NCBI GenBank assembly: GCA_029449245.1
Contig: JANATF010000008.1
Span: 310,001-374,000 of the forward strand
Reading direction: 5' to 3'
DNA: 64,000 bases
Source: Mortierella alpina
Lineage: Eukaryota; Mortierellomycota; Mortierellomycetes; Mortierellales; Mortierellaceae
Of the stretch, positions 11,029 through 23,257 are shown one piece after another. The notes beneath the pieces are model-generated. The model searched no databases and was not told the origin of the DNA. It worked only from the letters and a program-made list of their open reading frames with translations. A program made the translations under genes and the position numbers. How positions within the stretch are numbered: the first letter of the stretch is position 1; every line of letters starts with the position of its first letter.

Positions 11029-13264
11029 ATGTCATCCTACTCTGCATACTCGTCGCACCACAAGCAGCACGCCGGGAACAGTAGCCACACCAGCTTCACA
11101 CGCCCCACCTCGCCTCCACCCTCTGCCCAGACGGGTGGCTCCGCCATCAACAGCGTTGACTACAGCGCACCTAACACCAAAGCCAACAACGCCGCTGACT
11201 CCACACCAGTGCTGCCAGGCGTGGCCTACATCTCTCCCTCTGCCTCGGCCAATAGTTTAGGCAGCCCCACCAGCACGCTCCAAGGGACCACCGCCCATCG
11301 TCCGTCTTGGGGCAAATCGCCGACTATGAGCTTCTCCAATGTGCCGCTGGCAGAGCCAACACGGTGGAAGAGCTTCCGACTGAAAGTAATGCGGATGGCG
11401 ACGGTCGAGCGGCTCCAGCTGCTCTGGGGACTGCTCGCGCTCTTTGGGACCATGTCCTGGCTGGCTCTCATCCCAGCGTATGCGTTCAGGTAACGCCTAG
11501 TTCTATTTTTTTTTTCTGCTAACGGGCAAGGGAGACTATTTTTTTTTTTTTGAATAACCCAAAAGAGGGGAGCGGGAGGCAGGAATGCCGTTCCTGGAAT
11601 ATCTGCATACGCATATGCCTATGCACATGCTGTTGGTCGTGCTGTTGTTGTTGTTGTTGTTGTGGATGTTGTTGTTATTGTGCATGCTTTCGCGTATCTA
11701 ATCCATGATACTCTACGATGGATACATTGCACAAATAGGAACAAGTTCGAAGTCGCTTTCAGCGATCCCGCCTATACCATGTGTAAGTACCTCGCCTTTA
11801 TCCGTCCGTCACTTTGACCACCTCTTTTTTCCTTAGCCTCACCCCCGTTCTCATTACGCCGTTGTCCATATTGATACCGATGTCGACAATCAATCTTTCC
11901 TATTTCCTGAACCGGGGGGTCATGGTCATCGATATATATCGACAATCAAAAAAAAAGTTGTAAAGCGTTCTACACGTATCGCCATGGCCCATCCTCCAAA
12001 GTGCTCTTTTTTGTTTATTTATTTATATTTCTGTATCGTCTATCAATTTCACACTTTCCACAATCACGGCTCACTCTCGTCTTATGCTTGGCTACAACAC
12101 CGTTTGTCATTCACCTCTAACCTCTCGAAAAACACACCATGCTCCTGCTCTTTAATAGTCTTGGTGGCAACGATTGGAACGTCCCTCTCGGCCATCTGGC
12201 AGTCGCTCTGCCCGTTCCTCATTCGTCAGAGCCAACGTGCGCTCCTCCCAAGGATCATTAACCATCCCGGAACACAGACTGCCACCATCATCATCTCGGT
12301 AATCCTGACCGTCCTCAACTTTCTCAGCTGGATGGTTCTCGCCGCAGACGGCGACCGCGGTGCCAGGACCGATTGCATATCAGGTCAACTCTCGCACCAA
12401 CCGGGTTACACGGCTCAATGCCGAGGCGTGAACACGGCGATTGTTCTGGACGTAGTCGTGTTTTTCCTTTGGATTCCCATCGCTGTGGTCATTGTCTGTG
12501 GGACGATTGAGCGTGGATTGTGGTGGTGGGGCGAGGACGATGGTTGGGCACAGGGCGAGACCATTGTCGGAGGATCCAACATGATGTCCGAGGAAGAATT
12601 TGACATGAAGATTGGTGTGGGAGGCAGCAAGCAGATCAAGCGGCGTCAGACCGTTCATCCCGAAAGTCTTGCACAACAGGAGCATGCACAGGATCGAGTC
12701 ATGATTCAACAACCCAAACCGGCTTTTGTCACGCCCATTGCGTCCCAGTTCCGGTCAACGTCTGCACTCGGCATGGGAAGAGATGAGGAGCAAAACGGTG
12801 GTGACGATGAAGACTTCGGTTTCACTCCTTCGAGTTACAGGAAGCATCATCAGCAACGTCAGCAGCAGCAACAACAACAAAAGCAGCAGAGTGATACGAG
12901 GAGGTTGAATCATCGGGCGTCAAACAATTCGTTGTCAAGTCGACTGTCGACGTTCTTTGGGTCTGGATGGGGGAATGGAGCGATGCCACCGACAGAAGGT
13001 GGGGAGCAGCAACCGCCGATGCCGGAGATGCCGTCGCAGTACCGGACCGAGAACAATGCGTCTTCACCGGCGCTGACCAAGACCCCTGATCAGAGTGGCA
13101 ACAAGAGCAATAGTAGCAACACTGGCAGTAGCGAAGCACGCAGGACACCACGCAAGAAGGACGAGGTAGAACAGGAGGAGGCGGATGCGCAACAGGCAGA
13201 GCCATTGCATGGTGATTCGTATGCGTCGCAATGGCATTCGCGACGATATGATGACTGGTCATAG
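11029..13264 (+). CDS. four-helix (MARVEL-like) membrane protein with Q-rich tail
   Basis: Integral membrane protein of unknown role. Exons 11029-11489, 11739-11782 and 12159-13264 join in frame to about 536 residues. The N-terminal 125 residues are Ser/Thr/Pro-rich and polar. Four hydrophobic segments follow: LLWGLLALFGTMSWLALIP at the end of exon 1; LVATIGTSLSAIWQSLC at the start of exon 3; ATIIISVILTVLNFLSWMVL; and IVLDVVVFFLWIPIAVVIVC. A Cys pair (RTDCISG, AQCRG) sits in the loop before helix 4. The topology resembles MARVEL/SUR7-type fungal plasma-membrane proteins, but no diagnostic motif confirms this. The cytosolic tail (about 330 residues) is polar, has a poly-Gln stretch near 12854-12890 and ends acidic/Glu-rich then basic. 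Intron 1 holds a GTT microsatellite near 11642-11663. Confidence 0.72.
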
Positions 13265-13749
13265 ATCTAGGCAGATTCTCTCTCGCCCTCTTTCTTGTTC
13301 TCGCTCTTCTCTTCTCGTCTCTTGTTCGATATCCTTGCCATCGCTTGGCTTATTCTATATATACTCATACTCTATTATACATTCTTCCCATATCTGAAGT
13401 CTCTTATTGATTTGCGTCGTGCACGGTCGCCTTGAGCTCTACGCTGGATGTGTATCTCGCAGTGGGCTTGAATTCTAGCGGTGTTGCCATGTCGCGAGAC
13501 GCGACTTTTCTGTGAAAGGAGGGACGGTCACGTTCACTGACCATTGTGGGTCGCGGCTACATATTTTTATACATTTGTCTCTTCACTCCGTCCTCGTCCA
13601 CCTCTCCCATCCCTCACTCTCACAATCTACCCGTCTTCTTCTTTGCGTCTTCGCATCTCTCGTTTGGACACTTCCTGCTGCAGAACAGCAGCTGACATAC
13701 CAGACAGACAGACAGAGAGACAGACAAACAGACAGCACAATCCACATCC

Positions 13750-14521
13750 ATGGCAGCGGACGGACTGCAGCCACATTCCTCGTTCCAGGGTACTTCCAGC
13801 CCGGACCCATTCTCGCCTCGAGCCTACCAGGACAGCGCTGTCGAAAAGGAAATCAAGCAGCGGGCAGCTACTGCTCTGCATGACCACTCCGTGCTCCTCC
13901 TCCATGCACTGTCCATGAATGAGGTAAGGTGGTAGGAAGTGCCTCAGAGGGCAAACCTTCGAGTTTTGAGCTTGTTGAATAGGAATACTCACCCAGCTTT
14001 TGAATGGCATTTTGGATTGCTTATGGATGTAGACGCCGACCAAAGCAAGGTTGAGAATGTACCGGTAAGAAACCCCCCCCCCCTCTCTCCTCATCCTTCC
14101 TTCTTTGCTTTTTATGCCTTATAGATTGGATTGACGCATCAATCCTTGCGTCTTTGAACTAAACTACCTCTCTTTTCTTTTTTTCTTTTTTAGTCACCTC
14201 ACAGGACAGCCGCAACCTCCCCATGAGCATACGCCGCCTGCACAACGGAAACAAAAGGACGTGGCGAGTGAACACCATGGATCGTCCACTTTAACAACTG
14301 CACAAGGCTTGTTTAACCCTGTCGCGTCGTCATCGGGATCTACTAGGATGGGAACTGCAGGAGGGTCCTCGACAGTATTGGGACCTGCTGCTGCTACCGG
14401 TGGTGGTAGTCATGCATCGTCCTTCAGGACAACAGCGACAACGTCAACAGCGCGCCATAGTTCAGTACCGGTGGACGAAGAGTTTGGCCACACCTACTTT
14501 CAAGGTCCATTGTCGAGTTAG
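13750..14521 (+). CDS. small protein of unknown function, 177 aa, three exons
   Basis: Exons 13750-13923, 14033-14064 and 14194-14521 join in frame with good splice signals (GTAAGG, GTAAGA donors; GTAG and TTTAG acceptors). The encoded protein has a conserved-looking helical core around residues 30-80, reading KEIKQRAATALHDHSVLLLH, then NETPTKARLRMYRHLTGQPQ, followed by a Ser/Thr/Gly-rich tail of about 90 residues. The 32-nt middle exon encodes part of that core, which is the best sign that the model is right. There is no signal peptide or membrane span. I do not recognise the family; the small size and helical start would fit a complex subunit, but no role can be assigned. Confidence 0.6.
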
Positions 14522-14663
14522 CAGCACACCCACTTGCAACCAAGAAAACTTCTGTACATTATTACAAACAAGCATGAGAACCGGGATGAAATGAAGGTCG
14601 ACAATACTTTTTTTTTTATTTTATTTTGCCACATCGCAAATTTGTGCAGGGAAGGGAGGTTAT

Positions 14664-16838
14664 TCAATCATCCTGCGAAAGACACGTCTGGAACCTTGTC
14701 CATCTGCGATCGACACCCTCTCGCAAGGCCTTCAATCGATGCGTCCACCGTTCACCTTGCGATGTTGCCTGAAGCTCCTCCACTTGACGCTTCACCCGCC
14801 GGTTCACATTTTGGACGAAATCTGTCTTCAACAGGCGCTCCAGTTCTTGTTCCGTCCTGAAGAACACTCGATCTGCCGCGTGAAAGATCTCGTGTGCCTG
14901 GAGACGCTTGGAGATTCTTTGGACGCGCTTGGACTTGATCACTTTCACCACATGCTCCTCCACCACCACCAGGATCCTGTCGGCCGTCTCGAGCACCTTC
15001 TCCGGCGTCGGAAGTTGGATCCCCACAAAGACCTGGACGCGTACCACGGCTCTCGTGAGCGATTTGACTTGTTGATCCAATAGGACTATCAGACCTGTCG
15101 GCTGCTCCTCTTTCTCCTTGATGTCAGAGACTGTGGCCGAAGACGGTGAGGAAGAGGCGTCTTGATGATGATGGGAGACACGGCTGCTCGTGTGCCTGAA
15201 TAGGGACAATGCCTTGGAGACCACCTCGACGCCCAGCAAACGATCGATAGAGTGTGAAATGAGGCTGAGGATCATCCTGGACATCTGGAAGGTGAACGAT
15301 ATCACAGCATCCGAGATCCTGTAGAGCTCACACAGCACTGGCTGCAATCCATTTGTCCATAACCCCATGGCCTCCTGCCCCTCCTCTTCTTCCTCCTCCT
15401 CCTGGTCATCCTGGTGATGATCCTCAACTCCGGCTCTGCTGCTGGATGAATATTTGGATGAGGATGGTGGATATGCAGGTTTTCTGGTGCCTGTCCTGAG
15501 TGAGTCCTTCCCATACAGAGGCGCTACTATAGTCGACCATTCGAGTCTGTACGGCGTGTCCGGTACGCGAGTCCCGTTCTCGAACCAGAGATGAAGAAAA
15601 TACGGTGACACCTCAGGACAGAGCCACGATTTGAACCCGAGTGCACGCTCACGATGCTGATACTGATTCCAATGCTGCTTCGGGTGCTTCCAGTGCGTCT
15701 GGTACCGATAGTGCGCCCGGAGCGGTCGATGGATGTGCAGCTTGTAAGTTCCGTTGCCCAGATCTTGGACCCCCAAAGGTGCCTCCTTTGAGTCCAACCG
15801 TTTTTTTGCACTCGGGGCTGCCTGATCCACAGGAGGGGTCCAGTGTTTGGCAGGATCGCCAACATCGATCCTAGCATGAAAGGGATGGACGCGGTTGCTC
15901 AAGTAGAGCCTTCCTCTGCCGGTGTAAAGATCGATATGAACGATTCCCATCAGGCCATCCGAGCTATAGTCCACGTGTCGGAGAAAGGCGTGGGAGGGGG
16001 GCTGGACGACGCTGGCGGATGATCGATCGGAACGCATGAGCCATGCCATGCCTAGAATGAGCAGCACAGTGACGCCGATCGCGCCTAGGACTGCGAGCAT
16101 AAAGAGCTGTGATTCTTGAGAAGCTAATCGCTTCTTTTTGATCCTGGATAACGAGGTTTCCGTTGCTGTATGCTTGGAGGTGCGACTGATGGTGGCGGGA
16201 GAAAAGTTGAGTTTCCTGGATGTCTGAATGGACTGTAGGTGTTCGAGGCGGGTCGCTTCCTTCGCTGCAGTCGTGGTGGTAGTGGTGGTGGTGCTGGTGG
16301 TGGTGCTCAGGACGGCGTCGTAATCTAGTAAGCTTGGCAGGAGTAGGCTCGGTGAAGCTCCTTGTTCTCCCGTTACAGCTTGGTTCGAGTCAGCGCCTTG
16401 ATGTCTTTGCACCTCTTGAGGCCAGGTCGCCTCGATATCGGGCACCGTCGCTGTGGCAGTAATAAACTCCTGATCCATGTGCTGCGTTGCACTTGAAGGA
16501 GCGACCTGTTCGTCGAGAGACTTTTCCTTGTTGTCGACTCGTTCCACGATGCAGAAACCCATGTCGGGATCGGTGGAGGAACCCGAATTGTCCCTGTGAT
16601 GCAGAGGCAATGTATGTGGTTGACGCCGCGGCGGCGGCGTGGGAGGGTCTTGCGAGGAGGTCCCGGCGCTGTTGCCGGACAAGTCCGTCTTGCGGTCCGA
16701 GCCTGAGGACGGATATTGCGGTTCATCCGAGTCGTGGGGAGGTCGATCCTCAGCATCGGCCTCCTCGTCTGAAAGCGACGAGGTGGAGGCTGAAGAGGAC
16801 GGAGGCGGGGACCAAAGTTCTGGCTGCTCGGACTTCAT
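14664..16838 (-). CDS. single-span membrane protein of unknown function, 724 aa
   Basis: Intronless frame of 724 residues. Residues 1-240 are polar, Ser/Thr/Pro-rich with an acidic Ser cluster near the start and a poly-Thr run near residue 185; a basic patch (RIKKKR) precedes one clear transmembrane helix at about 243-266 (LFMLAVLGAIGVTVLLILGM). The downstream part is well ordered in appearance: HAFLRHVDYSSDGLMGIVHI, LYTGRGRLYLSNRVHPFHAR, PYFLHLWFENGTRVP, and two long helical regions toward the C-terminus rich in Arg/Lys/Glu. No signal peptide; a type II arrangement with the C-terminal domain in the lumen is plausible (the NGTRV and NGTYK sites are potential N-glycosylation sequons). The family is not recognised. 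Confidence 0.78.
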   Translation of the reverse strand: MKSEQPELWSPPPSSSASTSSLSDEEADAEDRPPHDSDEPQYPSSGSDRKTDLSGNSAGTSSQDPPTPPPRRQPHTLPLHHRDNSGSSTDPDMGFCIVERVDNKEKSLDEQVAPSSATQHMDQEFITATATVPDIEATWPQEVQRHQGADSNQAVTGEQGASPSLLLPSLLDYDAVLSTTTSTTTTTTTTAAKEATRLEHLQSIQTSRKLNFSPATISRTSKHTATETSLSRIKKKRLASQESQLFMLAVLGAIGVTVLLILGMAWLMRSDRSSASVVQPPSHAFLRHVDYSSDGLMGIVHIDLYTGRGRLYLSNRVHPFHARIDVGDPAKHWTPPVDQAAPSAKKRLDSKEAPLGVQDLGNGTYKLHIHRPLRAHYRYQTHWKHPKQHWNQYQHRERALGFKSWLCPEVSPYFLHLWFENGTRVPDTPYRLEWSTIVAPLYGKDSLRTGTRKPAYPPSSSKYSSSSRAGVEDHHQDDQEEEEEEEGQEAMGLWTNGLQPVLCELYRISDAVISFTFQMSRMILSLISHSIDRLLGVEVVSKALSLFRHTSSRVSHHHQDASSSPSSATVSDIKEKEEQPTGLIVLLDQQVKSLTRAVVRVQVFVGIQLPTPEKVLETADRILVVVEEHVVKVIKSKRVQRISKRLQAHEIFHAADRVFFRTEQELERLLKTDFVQNVNRRVKRQVEELQATSQGERWTHRLKALREGVDRRWTRFQTCLSQDD

Positions 16839-18318
<1,480 letters not shown>

Positions 18319-20413
18319 ATGTCCAGTCTAGACCCTACGCCGACCTGTCCGCCCTGTCCGCCAAAAGTGTGTGCGCCCCAATGCAAAACTGGATTCACCT
18401 GCCGCCTCAGCGTCCCCGATTCACAGTGCGCATGTCCCATCGCCAGCTGCATCAAGCCCGACTTTGACACAGGCGCAGACGGAGACGACTCTAGCACACC
18501 GTCCCCGTCCAAGCCGTCCGCCGTCGGCCCTGTCGTCGGCGCAATAGCAGGTCTGGGCGTTGTGGCGTTGATTGCCTTCCTTGTGATACGACGGCGGCGA
18601 CGACAGCGACGTATGAGGCGCGTGTCAAACATCATGTCCGGACAGGACGAGTCCCTCGACTCGTTCTCGAAGCGCTGGCACTCGGTAAGCAAAATGCGCT
18701 CCTTCGTTGTCTTTCCTCCGTCTGCACAAGGACTGCTCATGCTGCACAAGCGACATAAGCAACATAAGCAACACAAGCAAACGGAGCAAGTACAGAGCAG
18801 CCGGCACACCGGCATGTATTACGAAGGGAAACGGGCAGGTGCTATTAATATGCGTGGCCCTGACACCAACCACTACGCCATCCGTCCGCAAGCAAAAACA
18901 TATACACGAATCAGGCGCACGAGTATACGGGAGTTGCAGTTTGGATATAGAACAAAGTACAGGAAAATAATAGAGCTTGCGACTACCAACTATTTTTTTT
19001 TGTGGAGCAGGAAGAAAAAGGACAGGGAGGAAACACCAAAACGACTATCATCGAACTCCAGCACAGCATAGCACAGCAATGCTCAATTGAGGAGCCTCCT
19101 CCCCTCCTTTTGCGCGGGAAATAGGACACCCAGCAGTGACAACTGTGACCCGCTAGCTGTTCTAGACCAACCACTTTCAACAACGAGAACGACGATAGTG
19201 TGGGCTCTGCGCTCGAAATTTTGGTTCTTGGTTTCAGGGCCAGACCAAGCGTAAACTGAAGAAAACGCCCTCGGAGAACGCACCTCGACTAACCTGCGCA
19301 TTTTTTTTATCTACATAGAACTCTAGCAGCGAACTCGGACACAAGGATGTCATCCGCATCGCATATATCCCAAGCATGATTGGCGAGAGCCCCATTACCG
19401 CCCCAGACCCTACTGCACACCTGGGCGGAGGTATGGCCCTCCACTCATGCTCTCTGAAAGCTCAGCCATTGGACGAGTTAAAATAAGCCATTGCTAACCA
19501 CTGCCCTGTTCTACTATCATTAGCGCCACAACCACGTTTTGCACCAACACGAGATGAAGACCGCGCCAAACACGACTCTATCGCGTCACACATGTCTGGA
19601 ATTCTGGATGAAGCAGTGGTCATGGCTGTAACGTCAAAGGCAACACCTCAGGTCATGAAACTCAACACTATCAAAGCAACACAGTCGGATCTTATCCAGC
19701 GGTCCAACTCTCTGCACAGCTCCAATTCCATTGGGCGATCAAAGTCGCAGCGGCGGTTGGCAGATGCTAAAAGTAACACCAAATCCTCACCATTGGCAGG
19801 AAACGCTCTTGGAAATGCAGAGTCGGATGCTGAGCTGGAGATCGACAGTGATAATCAAAGCCAGGATACGCGAGTGAGGGGTCGTGGAGCAAGGCGGCCG
19901 TCTGCTGTATCAACATCAGGAAGCGACCACGCCAACAATCCCTTTATGACCCAAGCAGAGTTATCCGCTGGCGCAGGAGCATCACCATTGTCGCCATCAT
20001 TGAAGCCAAGTCATGAGCCTAGTGCCAACTTTGACCCCTCTTCATCGTCCCCCACGCCCTCACATCGCTCCTCGAACCCATTCCTATCATTGTCCGAGAC
20101 CGCAGGAACCTGCGCATCGGATCGAAATACAGCCTATTCATCCGCGCCCTCCTCGCCCATGTCGGACTCTGCAACGGTCTTTGCCTCGATACCCATTACC
20201 CTTGGAGACCATCTTTACGATCCGTCGTCGCCTCTTTCCGACCTTCCAGAGCCCAATCTGCGGCCCTGGACCAACTCTGGCTCCACAACCATGCGGGACT
20301 CGACCTTCTCGACCATGTCCGACGCCCGATCCTCGACAAGGGGTGATGGCGAGGAGATTATGATATTCTGGGATGGTAATCGCGCCAGGGATTCGAAAGC
20401 TTCGAATATGTAG
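18319..20413 (+). CDS. Opy2-like membrane anchor protein
   Basis: Likely fungal membrane anchor of the Opy2 type, which in yeast recruits Ste50 to the plasma membrane in osmotic and mating MAP-kinase signalling. Exons 18319-18684, 19319-19430 and 19524-20413 join in frame to 455 residues. The N-terminus has the Cys-rich extracellular block expected of Opy2 (residues about 9-50: CPPCPPKVC, QCKTGFTC, QCACPIASC). A single transmembrane helix at about 69-91 (VGPVVGAIAGLGVVALIAFL) is followed by an Arg-rich stop-transfer RRRRRQRRMRR. Exon 2 supplies GHKDVIRIAYIPSMIGE, resembling the DVI-RIAYIPG element after the helix in Opy2 relatives. The rest is Ser-rich with SNPF repeats. Intron 1 is long (634 nt). 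No visible Ste50-binding motif was identified, so the signalling role is by family analogy. Confidence 0.78.
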
Positions 20414-21038
20414 CCTCCAGGGTCTCTTTGTGTCTCCCTTGTCCCTTCCTCCGCCCTCGATGACTCTGCGCTCTCAACACCATCTTCGTATTCTTTTTGT
20501 AGTTTAGTATATCACCTGTAACCTGCCTCCCTTCCAGCCTTTGACAGGCCCTTACTCAAATCCATGCGCACTCATACAATATTCATTATAAAGACCCCAA
20601 GATTTCGGCATCCAACAGAGGGAACACCCATTTTGCCCACCACCTCCATGTTGTATGTTCTGAATGTCCGTGAGTGTACTGTACCTGAAACCGCTTGGAC
20701 GAGGATGCCTACTCCCTTTTTTCGACACCTGCCGCACCTCGCGCGAACAGCAACACGAAATCTCTCGTATAGTGTGGTTCGCGTCTTTTTCGACATCAAT
20801 CGAATGCCAGGGGCAGATGCAAACAGGTGTTCTTGCGTGTATTATAGGGGAAAAGACTATGAAGAGAGATGAAGGGGATGCGGGTATAGATTACAGGGGT
20901 TTGAAAAGGCGAGGTTTTTTTTTGTCTAGGCGTCTATGCTAATGATAAAGGATAACATGAGGGACAATTGAGTGTTTTTTGTTGACACGCAACCCCCCCA
21001 CCCTCCACAAGGAAGGGATCTTGTTTTTTTTTTTTTTT
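20414..21038. other. convergent 3' intergenic region
   Basis: Lies between the 3' ends of the Opy2-like and DPBB genes. No gene seen; poly-T runs near 21024-21041 sit next to the minus-strand stop codon. Confidence 0.5.
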
Positions 21039-22352
21039 TTACAGAAAACTCCACTGCAGTTGAAGGACACCCTTTCCGAGGCCAGCGAAGCGCTTGAACG
21101 CAGCTTGAGACAGGTCCAAATCGCCAAACTTGCAGTACTTTCCGGGGCACATGTCCACGACCGTAACCACCACCTTGGTGTCGGACCCCTTCTCGGTCAA
21201 CAGGATCTTTTTGCCGCACAATTTCTTGCCTTCACCCATTTGTGCTAAAATAATAAACAGACATGACGCAAACGACGTTAGATATCTTTTTCCATCATCA
21301 AACAACGCGAAGGCGAGTATTTTTTCGCGTTTGTTTTTTTTTTCGCGTTCGTTACCTTCATTAACGGCGACAATGAGATCCGACTGGGAGTACCTCTGCT
21401 CGCATTGACCAAACGTATCCGAGTACCAGGTCATTCGACCAGAGTACTGCTTCCCATCACCTCCACCTCCTGGGGGTTTAGGATCGTTTGTAGGCTTGGG
21501 GGCGTTGGTCGTCGTCGGTTTTGCAGCCTTGGTCGTCGTCGTTGTAATCGTCGTCGTCGTCGTCGTCGCTGCTGTTACTGTCTTTGTCGGTACAGCGTTC
21601 GTAGCACTAGGCGTGAGCACAGGCTCCCCCGGACCAGGATCAGAAGGTCCCTCGGACAACTCCCAGACAATGTTAACCAGGTCCCTGGGCGAGACCGCCA
21701 CGGGCAAGGCCGTCTCCTCCACAATCACCACATCGGAAAGGGTCTCATTGGATTGAGGATCAAACACCAGGTCCTCAAACGGTGCTTGGGGTACCAGGTC
21801 CTCGAGCGCTGGCAGATTCAGACCCACCGAGCCATACTCACAGTCGTCACAGATGCCAACCACTTTTGCAAACGTCGACTGAGCCGTGTTCTCTCGGTTC
21901 TGAACCTGGATCCATTGGCCACAGGTCGAGTTGGAGGAGGTCAGATCACCAAACTGGAGTGGGTTCATGAGCGCGACAGGGTCGGTGGAGGAGAAGGTTT
22001 GGTTGTTGCAGCCCACGTACGAGTCTGAGGCGGTGTTGTAATAGACGAGAGAGCTGTTGCTGGTGGTAGGGGAGGCTACCGCTGAAGAAGAAGATAATGA
22101 TGATGTAGTGGAGGATGTGGGAGATGGGGCAGAGGAAGATTCCATGGAGGAAGGTGTTGGAACTACGGGGGATGGAAGAGTCGTGTCGAGTTTGAAATCT
22201 TTGAAGGTGGCTGTTCCTGTATAATCAGTTCCCCAGAGGGTGGCATTCGCGCCGTTGGATGGAGGGGTGCTGTTGGGACCTGACAAAGCATGGAAGAGTG
22301 CGCCTGTGATGATGGACAGTGGTCCAGCAGCGAGTCTTGGGATAGGTGCCAT
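21039..22352 (-). CDS. secreted protein with two double-psi beta-barrel domains
   Basis: Predicted extracellular expansin/barwin-like (RlpA-like DPBB) protein, probably acting on or at the cell wall. Exons 22352-21356 and 21244-21039 give 400 residues. A hydrophobic N-terminus (LAAGPLSIITGALFHAL) fits a signal peptide. A Ser-rich stretch leads to DPBB 1 (about residues 85-230): DPVALMNPLQFG, STCGQWIQVQN, KVVGICDDCEYG, and LVNIVWEL. A Thr/Pro/Lys linker with TTTTTTITTTTTK and PPGGGGDGKQ leads to DPBB 2: SGRMTWYSDTFGQCEQRY, DLIVAVNE, KLCGKKILLT, TVVDMCPGKYC, DLDLSQAAFKRFAGLGKG and a final LQLQW. The 111-nt intron is a multiple of three without stops, so unspliced RNA is also translatable, but it would interrupt the second barrel. 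A TATA-like element lies 137 bp upstream. Confidence 0.85.
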   Translation of the reverse strand: MAPIPRLAAGPLSIITGALFHALSGPNSTPPSNGANATLWGTDYTGTATFKDFKLDTTLPSPVVPTPSSMESSSAPSPTSSTTSSLSSSSAVASPTTSNSSLVYYNTASDSYVGCNNQTFSSTDPVALMNPLQFGDLTSSNSTCGQWIQVQNRENTAQSTFAKVVGICDDCEYGSVGLNLPALEDLVPQAPFEDLVFDPQSNETLSDVVIVEETALPVAVSPRDLVNIVWELSEGPSDPGPGEPVLTPSATNAVPTKTVTAATTTTTTITTTTTKAAKPTTTNAPKPTNDPKPPGGGGDGKQYSGRMTWYSDTFGQCEQRYSQSDLIVAVNEGNEREKKNKREKILAFALFDDGKRYLTSFASCLFIILAQMGEGKKLCGKKILLTEKGSDTKVVVTVVDMCPGKYCKFGDLDLSQAAFKRFAGLGKGVLQLQWSFL

Positions 22353-22488
22353 GACTGATCTGTTTTTTCAAAGATTGAGGGTATAGTAACTGGTTACGAG
22401 ACCAGTAGTGGGGGAATGAAAATCGAGAGATGTATGTACAAGTGGGAGGATGAAGAGAACGATCAAGAAAGGTGGGTGGAATGTGGGT

Positions 22489-22496
22489 GTTATATA
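22489..22496 (-). promoter_or_regulatory. TATA-like element of the DPBB gene
   Basis: On the minus strand the sequence reads CTATATAA, about 137 bp upstream of the start codon at 22352. Position and sequence fit a TATA box with a leader of about 100 nt; inferred only from sequence. Confidence 0.5.
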
Positions 22497-22599
22497 GACA
22501 CGCAAGGCAAAAAAAAGAAAAAAGAAAAAAGAAAAGGGCAGTTTGGATAGGAGGCAGGGGGCAAGGCGTGTCAAGTCTCTCACTCAACAACGACTCAGC

Positions 22600-23200
22600 T
22601 CAAAACAAGGACAAGCACCAGCTTGCAAACGCTGATGCAGCAATTTAGTAAGGTTGCACCAAATCAACGGGGCAATCTAAAATACCATTCGGCTGAAAGC
22701 GAGGACCCCTCTATGGTTTGGAAACCGCAGTGCTATCGCTCCTAGACATGAACACCATTGAGTCCATCTCATTGTTTGTTTTCCTCCCGCGCTCGTAAAA
22801 TGTCGCACGCAATAAAATTGACCTCGCGCCAACGTCTCTCAGCGCGTGCAAACTCGTCCCAGCGTGTATCCCAAAAGAGATCTTCATGCACAAGAGAACA
22901 TACATTGCAGTCAAGATCCAGCCAGCCCGAGGGCCAGAAGCACAAAGAATAACAATCAAATAAGATAGGGAGCACGATCAGGATGAGGATCGACCAGGGA
23001 CGCGACAAACTTCCCTGGACCTGCATGCCATGCCCTCGGTATCTTCCATCAGCTCCCGTCTACTGTCACACTTCCATCCGTGCCTGCATCTCAATCATTT
23101 ACACGATTACAAGCAATTAACAATGATTTCCTCGTGGCCCAAGAGTGTCTAGTTAGCAATATGGATCGGATCGGGTGTCCCTTTGTGTCAAGGTGGCGCC
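22600..23200. other. intergenic stretch, nothing recognised
   Basis: About 600 bases upstream of the DPBB gene and of the possible micro-gene. Only short open frames without recognisable motifs. Confidence 0.45.
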
Positions 23201-23204
23201 AAAA

Positions 23205-23213
23205 AATATAAAG
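23205..23213 (+). promoter_or_regulatory. TATA-like element before possible micro-gene
   Basis: AATATAAAG, about 45 bp upstream of the ATG at 23258. A good TATA match at close range to a short hydrophobic reading frame. Confidence 0.45.
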
Positions 23214-23257
23214 GTCCAACAAGGCGGAAATGAAAAAGGAACAAGAGATGAGAGACA

